Made by a program: the position numbers and the translations under genes. A stretch of DNA of 64,000 nt, taken from positions 12,113,571-12,177,570 of the forward strand of contig NC_080731.1 in the NCBI RefSeq assembly GCF_019097595.1, read 5' to 3'. Positions 1 to 14,000 of this stretch are shown here, piece after piece. Within the stretch, counting starts at the first letter, position 1. Each line of letters opens with the position of its first letter. This DNA is from Hemibagrus wyckioides (lineage: Eukaryota > Chordata > Actinopteri > Siluriformes > Bagridae). A model generated the notes under the pieces. That model was not told the origin of the DNA. It worked only from the letters and a program-made list of their open reading frames with translations, and searched no databases.

Positions 1-3000
1 CACTGTACACCATGATAAACACTGTACAACCTGTTAAACACTGTACACCATGATAAACACTGTACAACCTGTTAAACACTAAATCCTGTTAAACACTGTA
101 CACCATGATAAACACTGTACACCATGATAAACACTGTACATCCTGTTAAACACTAAATCCTGTTAAACACTGTACACCATGATAAACACTGTACATCCTG
201 TTAAACACTGTACATCCTGTTAAACACTGTACATCCTGTTAAACACTAAATCCTGTTAAACACTGTACACCATGATAAACACTGTACACCATGATAAACA
301 CTGTACAACCTGATAAACACTGTACAACCTGTTAAACACTAAATCCTGTTAAACACTGTACACCATGTTAAACACTGTACACCATGATAAACACTGTACA
401 ACCTGATAAACACTGTACATCCTGTTAAACACTAAATCCTGTTAAACACTGTACACCATGATAAACACTGTACACCATGATAAACACTGTACAACCTGTT
501 AAACACTGCACACCATGATAAACACTGTACACCATGATAAACACTGTACATCCTGTTAAACACTGTACACCATGATAAACACTGTACACCATGATAAACA
601 CTGTACATCCTGTTAAACATTGTACACCATGATAAACACTGTACAACCTGTTAAACACTGTACATCCTGTTAAACACTGTACACCATGATAAACACTGTA
701 CAACCTGTTAAACACTGTACACCATGATAAACACTACATCCTGTTAAACACTGTACACCATGATAAACTCTGTACACCATGATAAACACTGTACACCATG
801 ATAAACTCTGTACACCATGATAAACACTGTACACCATGATAAACACTGTACACCATGATAAACACTGTACACCATGATAAACTCTGTACACCATGTTAAA
901 CACTGTACACCATGATAAACTCTGTACACCATGTTAAACTCTGTACATCCTGTTAAACACTGTACATCCTGTTAAACACTGTACAACCTGTTAAACACTG
1001 TACACCATGATAAACACTGTACACCATGATAAACACTGTACATCCTGTTAAACACTGTACACCATGATAAACACTACGTCCTGTTAAACACTGTACAACC
1101 TGTTAAACACTGTACACCATGATAAACACTGTACAACCTGTTAAACACTGTACACCATGATAAACACTGTACAACCTGTTAAACACTAAGTCCTGTTAAA
1201 CACTGTACACCATGATAAACACTGTACATCCTGTTAAACACCAAATCCTGTTAAACACTGTACACCATGATAAACACTGTACATCCTGTTAAACACTGTA
1301 CATCCTGTTAAACACTAAATCCTGTTAAACACTGTACACCATGATAAACACTGTACACCATGATAAACACTGTACAACCTGATAAACACTGTACAACCTG
1401 TTAAACACTGTACACCATGATAAACACTGTACACCATGATGAACACTGTACAACCTGTTAAACACTGTACACCATGATAAACACTGTACACCATGATAAA
1501 CACTACATCCTGTTAAACTCTGTACACCATGATAAACACTGTACACCATGATGAACACTGTACAACCTGTTAAACACTGTACATCCTGTTAAACATTGTA
1601 CACCATGATAAACACTGTACAACCTGTTAAACACTGTACATCCTGTTAAACTCTGTACACCATGATAAACACTGTACATCCTGTTAAACACTGTACACCA
1701 TGATAAACACTGTACAACCTGTTAAACACTGTGCACCATGATAAACACTACATCCTGTTAAACACTGTACAGCATGATAAACTCTGTACACCATGATAAA
1801 CTCTGTACACCATGATAAACTCTGTACACCATGTTAAACTCTGTACAGCATGATAAACTCTGTACACCATGTTAAACACTGTACACCATGTTAAACACTG
1901 TACAGCATGATAAACTCTGTACACCATGTTAAACTCTGTACACCATGTTAAACACTGTACAGCATGATAAACTCTGTACACCATGTTAAACTCTGTACAC
2001 CATGTTAAACACTGTACACCATGATAAACACTACATCCTGTTAAACTCTGTACATCATGTTAAACTCTGTACACCATGTTAAACACTGTACACCATGTTA
2101 AACTCTGTACACCATGTTAAACTCTGTACACCATGTTAAACTCTGTACACCATGATAAACTCTGTACATCATGTTAAACACTGTACACCATGTTAAACTC
2201 TGTACACCATGTTAAACACTGTACAGCATGATAAACTCTGTACACCATGTTAAACTCTGTACACCATGTTAAACACTGTACACCATGTTAAACACTGTAC
2301 AGCATGATAAACACTGTACACCATGATAAACTCTGTACACCATGTTAAACACTGTACACCATGTTAAACACTGTACAGCATGATAAACACTGTACACCAT
2401 GATAAACTCTGTACACCATGTTAAACTCTGTACACCATGTTAAACACTGTACAGCATGATAAACTCTGTACACCATGTTAAACTCTGTACACCATGTTAA
2501 ACACTGTACACCATGTTAAACACTGTACACCATGTTAAACTCTGTACACCATGTTAAACACTGTACAGCATGATAAACTCTGTACACCATGTTAAACTCT
2601 GTACAGCATGATAAACTCTGTACACCATGTTAAACACTGTACACCATGTTAAACACTGTACAGCATGATAAACTCTGTACACCATGTTAAACACTGTACA
2701 GCATGATAAACTCTGTACACCATGTTAAACACTGTACAGCATGATAAACTCTGTACACCATGTTAAACTCTGTACACCATGTTAAACACTGTACATCATG
2801 ATAAACTCTGTACACCATGTTAAACACTGTACAGCATGATAAACTCTGTACACCATGTTAAACACTGTACAGCATGATAAACACTGTACACCATGATAAA
2901 CTCTGTACACCATGTTAAACACTGTACACCATGTTAAACACTGTACAGCATGATAAACTCTGTACACCATGTTAAACTCTGTACACCATGTTAAACACTG

Positions 3001-4068
3001 TACACCATGTTAAACTCTGTACACCATGTTAAACACTGTACACCATGTTAAACTCTGTACAGCATGATAAACTCTGTACACCATGTTAAACACTGTACAC
3101 CATGATAAACACTGTACAGCATGATAAACTCTGTACACCATGTTAAACACTGTACACCATGATAAACTCTGTACAGCATGTTAAACACTGTACACCATGA
3201 TAAACACTACATCCTGTTAAACTCTGTACATCATGTTAAACTCTGTACAGCATGTTAAACACTGTACACCATGATAAACACTGTACAGCATGTTAAACTC
3301 TGTACACCATGATAAACACTGTACAGCATGATAAACTCTGTACACCATGATAAACTCTGTACATCATGATAAACTCTGTACACCATGATAAACACTGTAC
3401 AGCATGATAAACTCTGTACACCATGTTAAACACTGTACACCATGATAAACACTACATCCTGTTAAACTCTGTACACCATGTTAAACACTGTACACCATGA
3501 TAAACACTACATCCTGTTAAACTCTGTACACCATGATAAACACTGTACAGCATGATAAACTCTGTACACCATGTTAAACTCTGTACACCATGATAAACAC
3601 TACATCCTGTTAAACTCTGTACACCATGATAAACTCTGTACACCATGATAAACACTGTACAGCATGATAAACTCTGTACACCATGATAAACACTGTACAG
3701 CATGTTAAACTCTGTACACCATGATAAACCCTGTACAGCATGATAAACTCTGTACAGCATGATAAACACTGTACAGCATGATAAACACTGTACAGCATGT
3801 TAAACACTGTACAGCATGATAAACACTACATCCTGTTAAACTCTGTACACCATGATAAACACTGTACAGCATGATAAACACTGTACACCATGATAAACTC
3901 TGTACACCATGATAAACTCTGTACACCATGATAAACACTGTACAGCATGTTAAACACTGTACACCATGATAAACACTACATCCTGTTAAACTCTGTACAC
4001 CATGATAAACACTGTACAGCATGATAAACTCTGTACACCATGATAAACACTGTACAGCATGATAAACA
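1..4068. repeat. 19-bp minisatellite / satellite array
   Basis: Tandem array of about 210 copies of a 19-bp unit such as cactgtacaccatgataaa, continuing off the left edge. The main variants are AACCTGTTAAA, ATCCTGTTAAA, ACCATGTTAAA and AGCATGATAAA after the shared CACTGTAC or CTCTGTAC. Scattered 17-bp units (CACTAAATCCTGTTAAA, CACTACATCCTGTTAAA) lack two bases. The array decays at about 4060-4110. Because 3 x 19 = 57 bases, the minus strand shows long stop-free periodic frames (a 19-residue repeat containing VYHGVQCL). These are artefacts of the period, not genes. No telomere hexamer or CENP-B box is evident. Confidence 0.97.
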
Positions 4069-4430
4069 GTGAACAACATATTAAACATTTTGCATCATGT
4101 TCAAGAAACAACATGCACACACAGCTTATCATTTTACAGTGATGGAGTCCAGGCTTGGGGGGCTATCTCCTCTCCTCTCCTCTCCTCTCCACCCCTCTCC
4201 TCCGCCTTTCCTGTCCCAGTGCCCAAAAATGTGAAACGCAATCCGAGCACCAGGTCACAGCGAGTGGCTATTTTAAACTGTAAAAAACTCCGCTTAGCTC
4301 GAGAGGAATATGGAAGCAGGAGCAAGCGGACCCTCGGCTGGAATTCAACTAAAATGACGGAACCTCACTCGGCGCTTCGTGTTTATTCACCGTTTACATT
4401 TTGCCTCGTTTTGTTGCTTTCGTGTTTCTC
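4069..4430 (+). promoter_or_regulatory. entrep1 promoter and 5' leader
   Basis: Unique sequence between the minisatellite and the entrep1 start. It contains a short TCTCC/CTCTC pyrimidine run at about 4168-4200 and a TATA-like TATTTTAAA at about 4269. The transcription start cannot be fixed from sequence. An in-frame TAA at 4350-4352 lies upstream of the chosen ATG, and an out-of-frame ATG at 4354 opens a reading frame that overlaps the main start. The GC-rich stretch at about 4500-4700 lies inside coding exon 1. Confidence 0.45.
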
Positions 4431-4724
4431 ATGTCTCTCCCGGTAGTCTTGCCTGGATCGTGTTGTCGTTTAACCGGGGCTTCTCTCGCCCCTCAGTTCG
4501 CTGATCCGTCTCGAAGGAGCCGCTGTATGGCCACAGTTCCGTGGCGGATGCGAGGATCAGAGTCGCGGCTCGTGCCGCCGCTGCTGCCCGCGCGCCCGCT
4601 GCTCTCTCTCGGTCTGCTGCAGCTGGTGCTCGGCTGCTCCATGGTGGCTCTCTCGTTTGGAGCGCTCTCACTCAGCAACTCGCCTCCTGTCCGCAATTCC
4701 TGTCCGTTTTGGGCAGGATCATCA
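4431..4724 (+). CDS. entrep1: entrep1 coding exon 1
   Basis: Encodes residues 1-98: a basic N terminus, then the first membrane segment (LLSLGLLQLVLGCSMVALSF) and CPFWAGSS. Donor is TCA|gtaagt, phase 0. The first in-frame ATG after the TAA at 4350 is at 4431. Its context (C at -3) is weak, and an in-frame ATG at 4527 could be a secondary start. Confidence 0.88.
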
Positions 4725-7700
4725 GTAAGTGTTCTCCAGGCCTGTTTCTTTTCTCAGTATGCATGCAAGGGTGGGCTATACTGTTTATTCGACAGATAAG
4801 TAGCGTCGATGAAATGTTATAAAGTGACCCATTAATGTGGTGTGATGTGACATAAGGTCAGCTGGTTAAACTCCAGTCTGATCTAATCCAGGTCGGTTTT
4901 ATGGGTTTAGACTAGAGATGAAATGAAAATGAAATACATGTAATAGTTGTCTCATGTGGTCCTACTAAAACTGGTGGTTTTCTTTTTCCTTGGGGTAGAT
5001 TGGAGAGAGTCCAAAACACTGTGGGCAGATATGGAGGGGTGGTTTAAAAAAAAAAAACCCTCCAACCATTTGTCACATTAAAAACATCCACAAAACATTA
5101 ACACTAACAGTGCTCAGATATATCTAGACACCAATACACACAGGAAAACTCCCATGATAATGTCTTCCTAAGATACTAAAATGTGACTAATGTGGGAACA
5201 CTGGTCACTTAATCAAAAGCAAGGCAGTGGTTATAATCCTGTCAGTATCCTGGCAATGATTATCAAGAGATTCACGTTGTTTAGGTGTAATACTAAGTAA
5301 AATTCCTTCTGTGTTTCTGGATATTAATCGAGAAATGCTACTTTGGCAGATACACACTTGAGTGCAAATTAGAAACAGGAAGTCAATGCTCCAGTAAAAA
5401 AAAAAAAAAAGACATTTAGATGGGAACTGAGCCTAGTATGTACATAGCTATCTGAATGAGTGTGTACAACAGCCATTTCTAGCATTAGCCCACTGAGACA
5501 CAGATTTAACACAATATCAATGAACATGAGACATGGTGTATAGTTAATCTGTCTGTGTGCTGAATATGGCTGAATGAGCTGGTTTTGTTCTCCACAGGTT
5601 ATCCTGTCGGGGATTATCGGCCTCACCACATGGAAGCGGCCTATGCTCCTGTTGGTACGTTGCTAGAGATCCTACTTTCTTTATGTTTTTGTCTCACAGG
5701 AGGATGTTAAGCCGTGTAATCCGCATTATGGAATTAGATATTCATTGGTCTGTCACATTGTGTGTTTCAAGTAAAGTTTATGCTCTTTAATAAAGTATGA
5801 AGTGGAGAACAGTTTATGTGCTCTCGCAGTTTTACAGAAAAAAAAATCTACAACCAGCAGTGAACAGATATATCGGACATATCTGCTTTCAAACACTGCC
5901 TACTTACAAAAGATAACATCAATTAAACCAGTAACAAATTAGATATTTGTGCAATATGCCATGTTTCTCTATATAGTATATGTAAACACTGGGAAATGAT
6001 ACGACCAAAAATATACTAAAATGGATGAAACCCATTTTCGGAACAAATGAAGTGTAATGCAATGAACGTCTGTTCCATCATGCACAACAGGAACTGATAA
6101 GAGACAAAACCCAATTTGCTATCAGCGATGCTGCATTCTGTTGCCTGTAATTGTAATTGAGTTATATATTAAAATTAAAAAGACCTGTGCTGGTTTGGTT
6201 ACCTATCCAATATCAGTCTAGTACTGCCTCTTAAATGTTGTGTATTCTTTAAATGAATCTTTTAGATTAGTATCTTTTATATACTTTTAAGTAGATCTGA
6301 AACACAGGGTGTGTCTCTATGCCATTGATTTATTTTGTAACTTTTAAGAATGTCTCCATAGTGAAGTATCAGTGACTGAAAATCCTCATTAATCTCTCTT
6401 ACATGGCTAATGCTAGCAGGTCTACAGTTTAGACAGTGATCTTTACACAAGTTGATTGTCTAAATTGTCTCTGCATGTCTCTTTGTGTGGGATTAAAGTC
6501 TCTGTATGTGTGTAGGGGTGGGGTGGGTAGGGGGTTAGTCTTTTTGCCAGTGGGGAACTTTGTAGGTAATCCAGGTTAATTGCAGGTTTAAACATAAGCC
6601 TTTCCTTGAAAGTAATGCTTTTTCTAGCAAATTTCAATGTCAATAGAAATCTTTTTGACCCGGAGCGCCTCAGCATGACCATAAAAGAGTTGTATAATGT
6701 AATTAATGACTAGTAGCCAGAATACTTGTACCTGTAATGTTTTGTGGGAAGCTGGGACATGTAATAATAGGCTAGTTGTTACTGATAGCTGTGTATAATT
6801 TGCTTAGTTCTTAAATATACAGTGTCAAATATTCTGCTGCATATGGTATATGCATCGTTAGTATTTTAATAATGAATATAATATAATATATTATAAATAC
6901 AAAGCAGTATAGTATATTGTTCCAAATGTCAAAAGCTGCTGCTATAAAAATTTTTTATTTGCTTACATTTTATTTCAATAATCAGGGTCAGGTCAGGCTC
7001 AAGTCTGTAACTTTGAAGCTAAGAAAAACAGGAAATAGGGCATTATATTCGAACAAGGGAACAAGATAATTTAGGAAACCATGTACCGAACCTCCGATTT
7101 GTGTACCTGCTAAATTAATGAAAAATAAGAGGCAGGTGCGAATACTGATCAGAATGGAGCCGGAGTGTGGCAGGAAACAGAAGAAACAGAAAGCAAAGAA
7201 CATTTAGATAGAAAACCAGATAGAGTTTCTGCGACTCATTAAGTATAAGAAAATCAAGTATAGTGGTAGATTAATACATGCCTAAACCAGGTTGTACTTA
7301 TTGGCTTAAAGCAGTAAGACATGACAAAAATTAGCACTGTGTTAAAATAGTTACTATTAGAAGGTTACTGTTGCTTTGCCATGTGAATGGAATAAACTGT
7401 TATATACGATTATAATTTAGCTTTTGCTCAAATAACTGAACTTGTAGTTTTACACAATGTATTCATGAAACCATTAGGTGTAAAATGGTGTATTTTGGGG
7501 TACACCATAGTGAGAAGGTTAAGTTAGTCCTTTTAATATTTTGCAGTATTTAACATTACTCAAAGAGTTTGCTTGACTAGTTTATTTCACTGAGAGAAAA
7601 AATGCAAAAACTAATTGCTTAATACATTTCAAAAACTGTATGTCGAAACAGTTCAGCATCATAGACAGGTAGGGTAACTCTGATATTGTGCCAAATAAGA

Positions 7701-8038
7701 TATAAGCAGGAAGACTTTTCCTGCCTGAGAGAAAGTTTTAAATCTAATGACAATTTCTGGACATGTGGCAAAGTTTGACCAGATTTCCTGTGCTTTGTCA
7801 TCATTTGGTGTGTGGCCAGACTTGACCTCAGAAACTTGCGACAGCAACATGGCTAAAACCTCCAGGAAGGCACATCTGTGTCGTTACTATGACAACCAAT
7901 GTGGATAAACAAATGTAATTACGGTTCGAACAAATGAATTAGATTTGGACATTTGTCATGTAGATTTGCCTCAATGTGTAAACAAAGCCGTAATACCAGT
8001 GGTATTTATTATTGATTTATATCTCTCCCACACTCCAT

Positions 8039-8076
<38 letters not shown>

Positions 8077-11000
8077 TAGGTGAATCTGTTCGTGTTGCTG
8101 TCCATGGTGTGTATCCTGCTGAACCTGGCAGGCTTTATCCTCTGCTGTCAGGGAGCTCAGCTGGTGTCCAGCACCATCCACTGTCAGCTGGTGAGAGCTG
8201 AGACCTTTAGGGATCCTCTAATGCACAACAAATCATAATCACAAGCACTGAGCCACACTTTTCTAATGGACAAAAAGATTGTTGTTTTATGAGACATTTT
8301 ACAACATGTACAGTTTTATAGATTAAAAGGATAAAATAAATATACAGTTAAATAAGTGACACCTTTAAACAAAAGCTGCTTTAACTTTAGTGAGGGTTAA
8401 AATTATGGCTTAATATCTTAGAATTACAGAATTGTCTGATATAATTGTTAGATTTTGTATTTTCAAAAACTCATAATTGCAAAAATATAGCAATTTGGGT
8501 AAGACATTTTCTTCTATATTCATGGTCTGAGATTCAAATGGGTCAGAGCAAATGGAGTAGAGTAGCAAAACCATAACAGAGTCCAAGCCCCAAAATAGAG
8601 TGTGAATTTCTATCTGCTTCTTCCTGAAACTGAGCTTTTATAGCTTTGGGCTACTGCAACACCCCCCCTCCCTTTCTCTCGAGTAAAGAAGACTCCTGGC
8701 CTTGCCATCTGCTTCTGAATCAGGTGCTCTGCGCACATGTGTTTGGTTTCGGACATTTTCAGCGCCTGAGGTCTGAATTTTAACTGGGTTGCTGTGTCCT
8801 TTTCAATGAGACTCTATTGTCCTCTGTTTAACACTCTCCCTTGTTTTGTGCAGTCTGCACCAGATGAATACCACAAAGATCAGCTTTAGTCACAGGTCTC
8901 TCTCGTTATCTACAATATCTCAGTATTCAAACAATATACAGATCAGCCATAACATTAAAACCACCTGCTTAATATTGTAATATTATGGAGGCCAAGACAA
9001 CACCTTGAACCCTTTGTCATGTTCCCCAAACCATTCCTGAACAATTTTTTGCAGTGTGGCTGCTGAACGAGGTCGCTGCCATTAGTTGTTGCCATAAAAG
9101 GCTGTACTTGGTCTACAACAAAATGTAGGTAGGTGGTACGTGTCAAAATAATATCCACATGAATGCCAGGACTCAAGGTTTCCCAGCAGAACATTACCCA
9201 GAACTTCACAAGGCAGTGCACTGTGTTCTGACACCTTTTTTCATAGCCAGCATTACATTTTTCAACAACCACCCAGTTGTCTAGCTATCACAATTTGGCC
9301 CTTGTCAGAGTCTCTCTGATTCTTACCCCTGCCCGTTTTTCCTGCTTCCAGTACTTTGAGAACTGACTGTTCATTTGCTGCGTAATATATCCCAATCTTA
9401 TGTCTAATTTGTGTGCATATTTGAATGCAATATTGTTATAAGGTTTAGTTTGTACTCGTGCATCAATATTTGATTTAAGTGTAAAGAGAGATGCCCTTGA
9501 AAAACCAGCCTTTCTACTGTCTATATACATACAGACCAGTGACAGGAAAAAAGATGAAGTAAAGTTAGTAAAGTGGCTATTACACAGCACCAGAACTTTG
9601 GCACAAATACTACAAGTCTCTGGAAATGTACTGGACAGATGTTCTTGGGTTAAGATCTTGTTACTGTGAAGGTCATTTTCTCCTGGGCTTGATCAACCAT
9701 ATCACCATAGAAAATGTTTCATTGTAGGATAATTGGGTTCAGTCAGAATAACTTCCAGTGATCGAAAGACTTTCACATTGTAACAGAGCCATTTGATTTT
9801 CATTTAATCCGTCCATAGTATAGAGCTGTAAAATGACTTAGAGGATAAATATATGTTTATTTTATTTTTTAATTTTTTTTTTTTTATGTTCCCCTAACAT
9901 TTGCATGGGGTTTCTCCGGGTTCTCTGGTTTCTACTCACCTTCCAAAAACTTGCCTGTAAATGAAAAGCTATGGTTAATTACACCAGCTATGAATAAGTG
10001 TGTGAATGTGGGTGTGTAAATGGTGCCCTGCAATGGACTGGAAACCAAGTCAAGTAACCCTCGCACCTAGTGATCCAAGGATATGCTCCGAATCCCCCAT
10101 CACCCTGACCAGGATACAGTGGTTACTAAAGATGAATGTTGTATATTCTAACTAATCTAATTAGATTATTTTACTGATGAACAGTAAAATATTCAAATTA
10201 TTACCTGATTATAAAAGACACATTTATGTTGTGTGTGTGAATGTCACATGTATTGCAGGAGGGGGATGGTGTCTGTAACTGCTGTGCCGAGAGCCCCAGC
10301 AAGTGTCAAGATGAGGATGTGATTAAGATTTATGCAGGAACCTCATGTGCGTCGATGAGAGTTCTGCTGAAGGTTCGACTTAGTCATTAGTAACTCTACA
10401 TTACTGTTCTGTTCCTCATTAGGAGCCGTGCATTACTCATTTCATGGTTGCGCAATTCATAAATTTCCTATTTGGCTTTTTTCTGTGTTAACTCTCTATA
10501 TTCTTTTTTCCAGAAAGTTCTGTTTGCCCTGTGCGCATTAAATGCGCTGACTACTGTAGTGTGTCTGATTGCAGCTGCGCTCAGATACCTGCAGATCTTC
10601 TCCACCAGACGGCCCTGCATGGTAAGAGTCCATCCAGATAAAGTGATTCCTTTTTTATTTTACATTGTATACACAAGATTCATCAGGAATATTGACTATT
10701 GTTCACATGCAGGTGCTAATCAACAGGCCTCCTATAAAAGTTCTGCTATCTATAAAAGTATGTTTTCCTGCCAGGAAGAGCCACGAAACATTGCAGAGGA
10801 AGAAGAGCAGCCACACATTCCTGATCCTGATGACTTTGTTCCACCCGCACCACCTCCTTCCTACTTTTCCACCTTCTACACCTACACACCACGGCTGGCT
10901 CGCAGGTAACAGATCAGCAGGATCTTACTCCCTAATCCACTTGATGGCTTTTACGCTCACTTGATTATGATGAAACCCTGAGGTCATGAAAAGGTTCCAG

Positions 11001-14000
11001 ATTTGGGCTTCTTAAATTACTGATACTAATAAGCAGATAAAACCTATTCTTACACGTGTGTGTGTACAAATTTCCCAGAACATGGTATGTGCTCAGACAT
11101 CTGATAATCTTCAATGAGATATGTGAGTCTGTTAAGAAAAACCTGTTGCTGTGACTGAATTCTGGCAAACACTCAAGGAAAAACAAAATATCAGGTTTGT
11201 TAATGCCTACAAAATATTCAGATCTAAGAAACCATAAAAATATTTAACCGAAATAGCGTGGGATTTTTTGAAGTGTGAAAATTCCGACTCTTGTCTAGGC
11301 TTTTTCCAGCATACATCGTGTTGGGTAACGAACCAGCTTCATAATCCTGCTTTTTGTGGGCTGCCTAAAGGTTTTATCTGATGTGAAGTGTTTTCCCAGG
11401 CTGTCACATGTATTCTGTAGCTTTTGTAAGACTAGAATTAAAGTTGAGTCATTATTTTGGCCAGGCAGATCCTCAGAGGATGTAAATGCACAGCCCTCAG
11501 GCCTAAACACGATGCTAAAAAATGCAGGCACTTGGACCCCCATCCCCCTTTCTCAAAAAAAGAGACACATTGAGAAGGTATGTGTGATCAGAAGGCAAGG
11601 GATGCTGATCTCCCTGAAGTAACAATTTAAGCAGGATTTAATCTAAACAATAATTTCCTTTATTTACACAATGAAGTCCAACGAAGTGCAAAAATTTGCA
11701 GCATACAGGGTTTTTGGGTTATGAAAGGAAACAAAACAAGTGGCTGTATTAAACGACTTGTGTACCAAAAAAAAGACTACTAATATCTAAACCAATATTT
11801 GGTGGGTTTTAGGCAGGAACTGTGAAGGAAAGTTTCTTGCTATAAATAAAAATTCTTTGTCCTGAGGGTATGCAACCATTAGCATTTTACTGTACACATT
11901 ATTTATTAAACAATATAGAGTTAGAAATTGTTGCAGTGCACTCATGCAGATCAATATAATAGACAGACTGACCTTGTCTTCATCTCATACCCCCCATATA
12001 CACACACTGTGTGGGCAGCTTCTCCATCAAAATAAGAAAGAAAAACCTCCTAAAATGTTCCAAGCTGTGGAACAGCTCGAGAAAGCCTAGTAAATGCCGC
12101 AATGCGTGAGATGGACCAGTTTCATAAGGCAGATGTGAAACCTGGCGATGAACACCCAGCTGCTGCCAGAGGTTTTCAGAAACCCCATTCCGTATTCTGT
12201 CTGTTCCTCCAGGATGTTTGGTGACAGTGTGATCCCGCTGCCTCACATATACGGAGCAAGGATTAAAGGTGTGGAGGTTTTCTGTCCCCTCGACCCTCCT
12301 CCACCCTATGAAGCTGTGGCAGCAAGGCAAGCTGAGCCTTCGCAGGTAAACATGTCTACATTTACATTTGGCAGATGTTTTTGTCCAATGCTCGCTTAAT
12401 CTTATTTATTCAACTAAGCATTTGAGGGTTAAGGGTCTTGCTCAAGGGCCCAGGTTTTCCTTAACCACTTCCCATAGTACCATATGTATTAAATTTGCTA
12501 CATATGACAGACTATGTAGTTTGCTTTTATGATTACTTCTAGCTTCCCATTGGTTTCAACACTTCCTAAGCAGAAAGTGGTGTAGTTTATGTTGGCAGGA
12601 GAAGTCGAGCCCACAAACTGACCCTCTATATATATATTTAGGTGCTGGACCATGAGGTTCAAGTGACAGATCAGAGTGAGGGGGTGCCACACTGCTCCGA
12701 GACAGATACAGCCAGCGATGGTAAGCAACACCCATGACAACACCATATGCTGTCAGAGTCATTAAAGCATTAAAGGATAAATCCACCATGAACAACTTGC
12801 ACATTCCCTCACACAGTGACGGTCACGTTGTTGTACATGACACAGTGAACAGTCTGTGAACAAATTGTGACAATGCTTCTGCTGTGCATTCATTTTATCT
12901 TATTTAATACAAAAATTTTCATTACAAATTATATTATTTGACAACAATAGAATCTTTGAAAAATATTTACATGAATTTCAATTTTAATGAGCTCAGGATG
13001 GGCTCCGAAAACCCGACGATTCATATTAGATCAAATCCTTCAGAGTGCTGTCTGAACACAGGCTTCTCTAGAACAGATTAGCATGATAACATGCTCAATA
13101 TCACATATCTTACATTTGAATAGGGAGATAAAAATAAATAGGAAGGAGGAATCTTGAATACTAAACATTTTAGATAATGAATATTCTTTTAAATATTTAA
13201 AATATCCACCATGACCATAGTCTAACCCCTTATTTTGCTTAATAATTGCCCCAAAGTGCAAGAGTAGCAATGCTGGCAAAACAGATGTGCCAAAGAGAAG
13301 CTGTAAAGTTAAGTGAGAAAGGAAGGTGAAAATTCTCAGTTTAATTGCTGTCACACAGCATGAACAGTATAGAGTCTTCACTACTCTCTGTGGTTCCAGG
13401 CATCCGCTTGGTGTTTGAGACGTGTCCCCTACAGGGTCATGCCATACAGGGTTATACTCTATGTATATTTATATACCAGGCACAGTTGACGTCAGCAAGA
13501 GATCACACTTTTCCCCCATTCTGATGTGCTCTTGATATGTATTTGCATTATTTCATGCATTGTGCTGTAGAAATGATGAGCTATACAGGTGTTGATATTA
13601 ACGATTTTATTTTTTTAATGGTTTGTTTTGATCATAAAATATACTTCCTGAATACATGCCTACTCTTACTCGTTGACTATTATTTGTCAGTGAGGTACTA
13701 ACACCAATTGTTCCTCCACTTGAATATAGGTTTAATTAAACCGCCTCAGTCAAAAAAGTCTACTTTTGAGGATTGGGGTGTATCTGTTCATGTAATAGTG
13801 CTCTTGGGCAGAGATTGCTTATTATAACATCATGGCTCCTCTGCTCTCGAAATAAGCCGGTGCTATAAGCTAACGGTCACGTCACGGGTTCTTTATGTCA
13901 CAAGTATCAGCTTCCCATCTCCATGCTCTGGTTTTATGTGGATGGCGGTGTGGACCAATAAACAAAAGACCTGCTAAATCTCACAGGAATTAAATGCACA

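Larger units (their letters stand above)
4725..8079 (+). other. entrep1 introns 1 and 2
   Basis: Apart from the 57-base exon at 5598-5654 I see only AT-rich intronic sequence with short A/T runs and no convincing gene or RNA. The segment closes with a CT microsatellite (8044-8072) directly before exon 3. Confidence 0.6.

Noticed and set aside
1..4068. CRISPR array
   Set aside because: Unit is contiguous with no unique spacers, and the setting is a vertebrate genome.
425..4088. Many overlapping minus-strand frames with VYHGVQCL repeats
   Set aside because: Direct result of a 19-bp tandem repeat with few stops; no start context, splice sites or protein domain.
10472..10909. Single 145-residue plus-strand frame as one exon
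   Set aside because: It reads through an intron; the true exons are 10514-10621 and 10775-10905 with clear GT/AG sites between.
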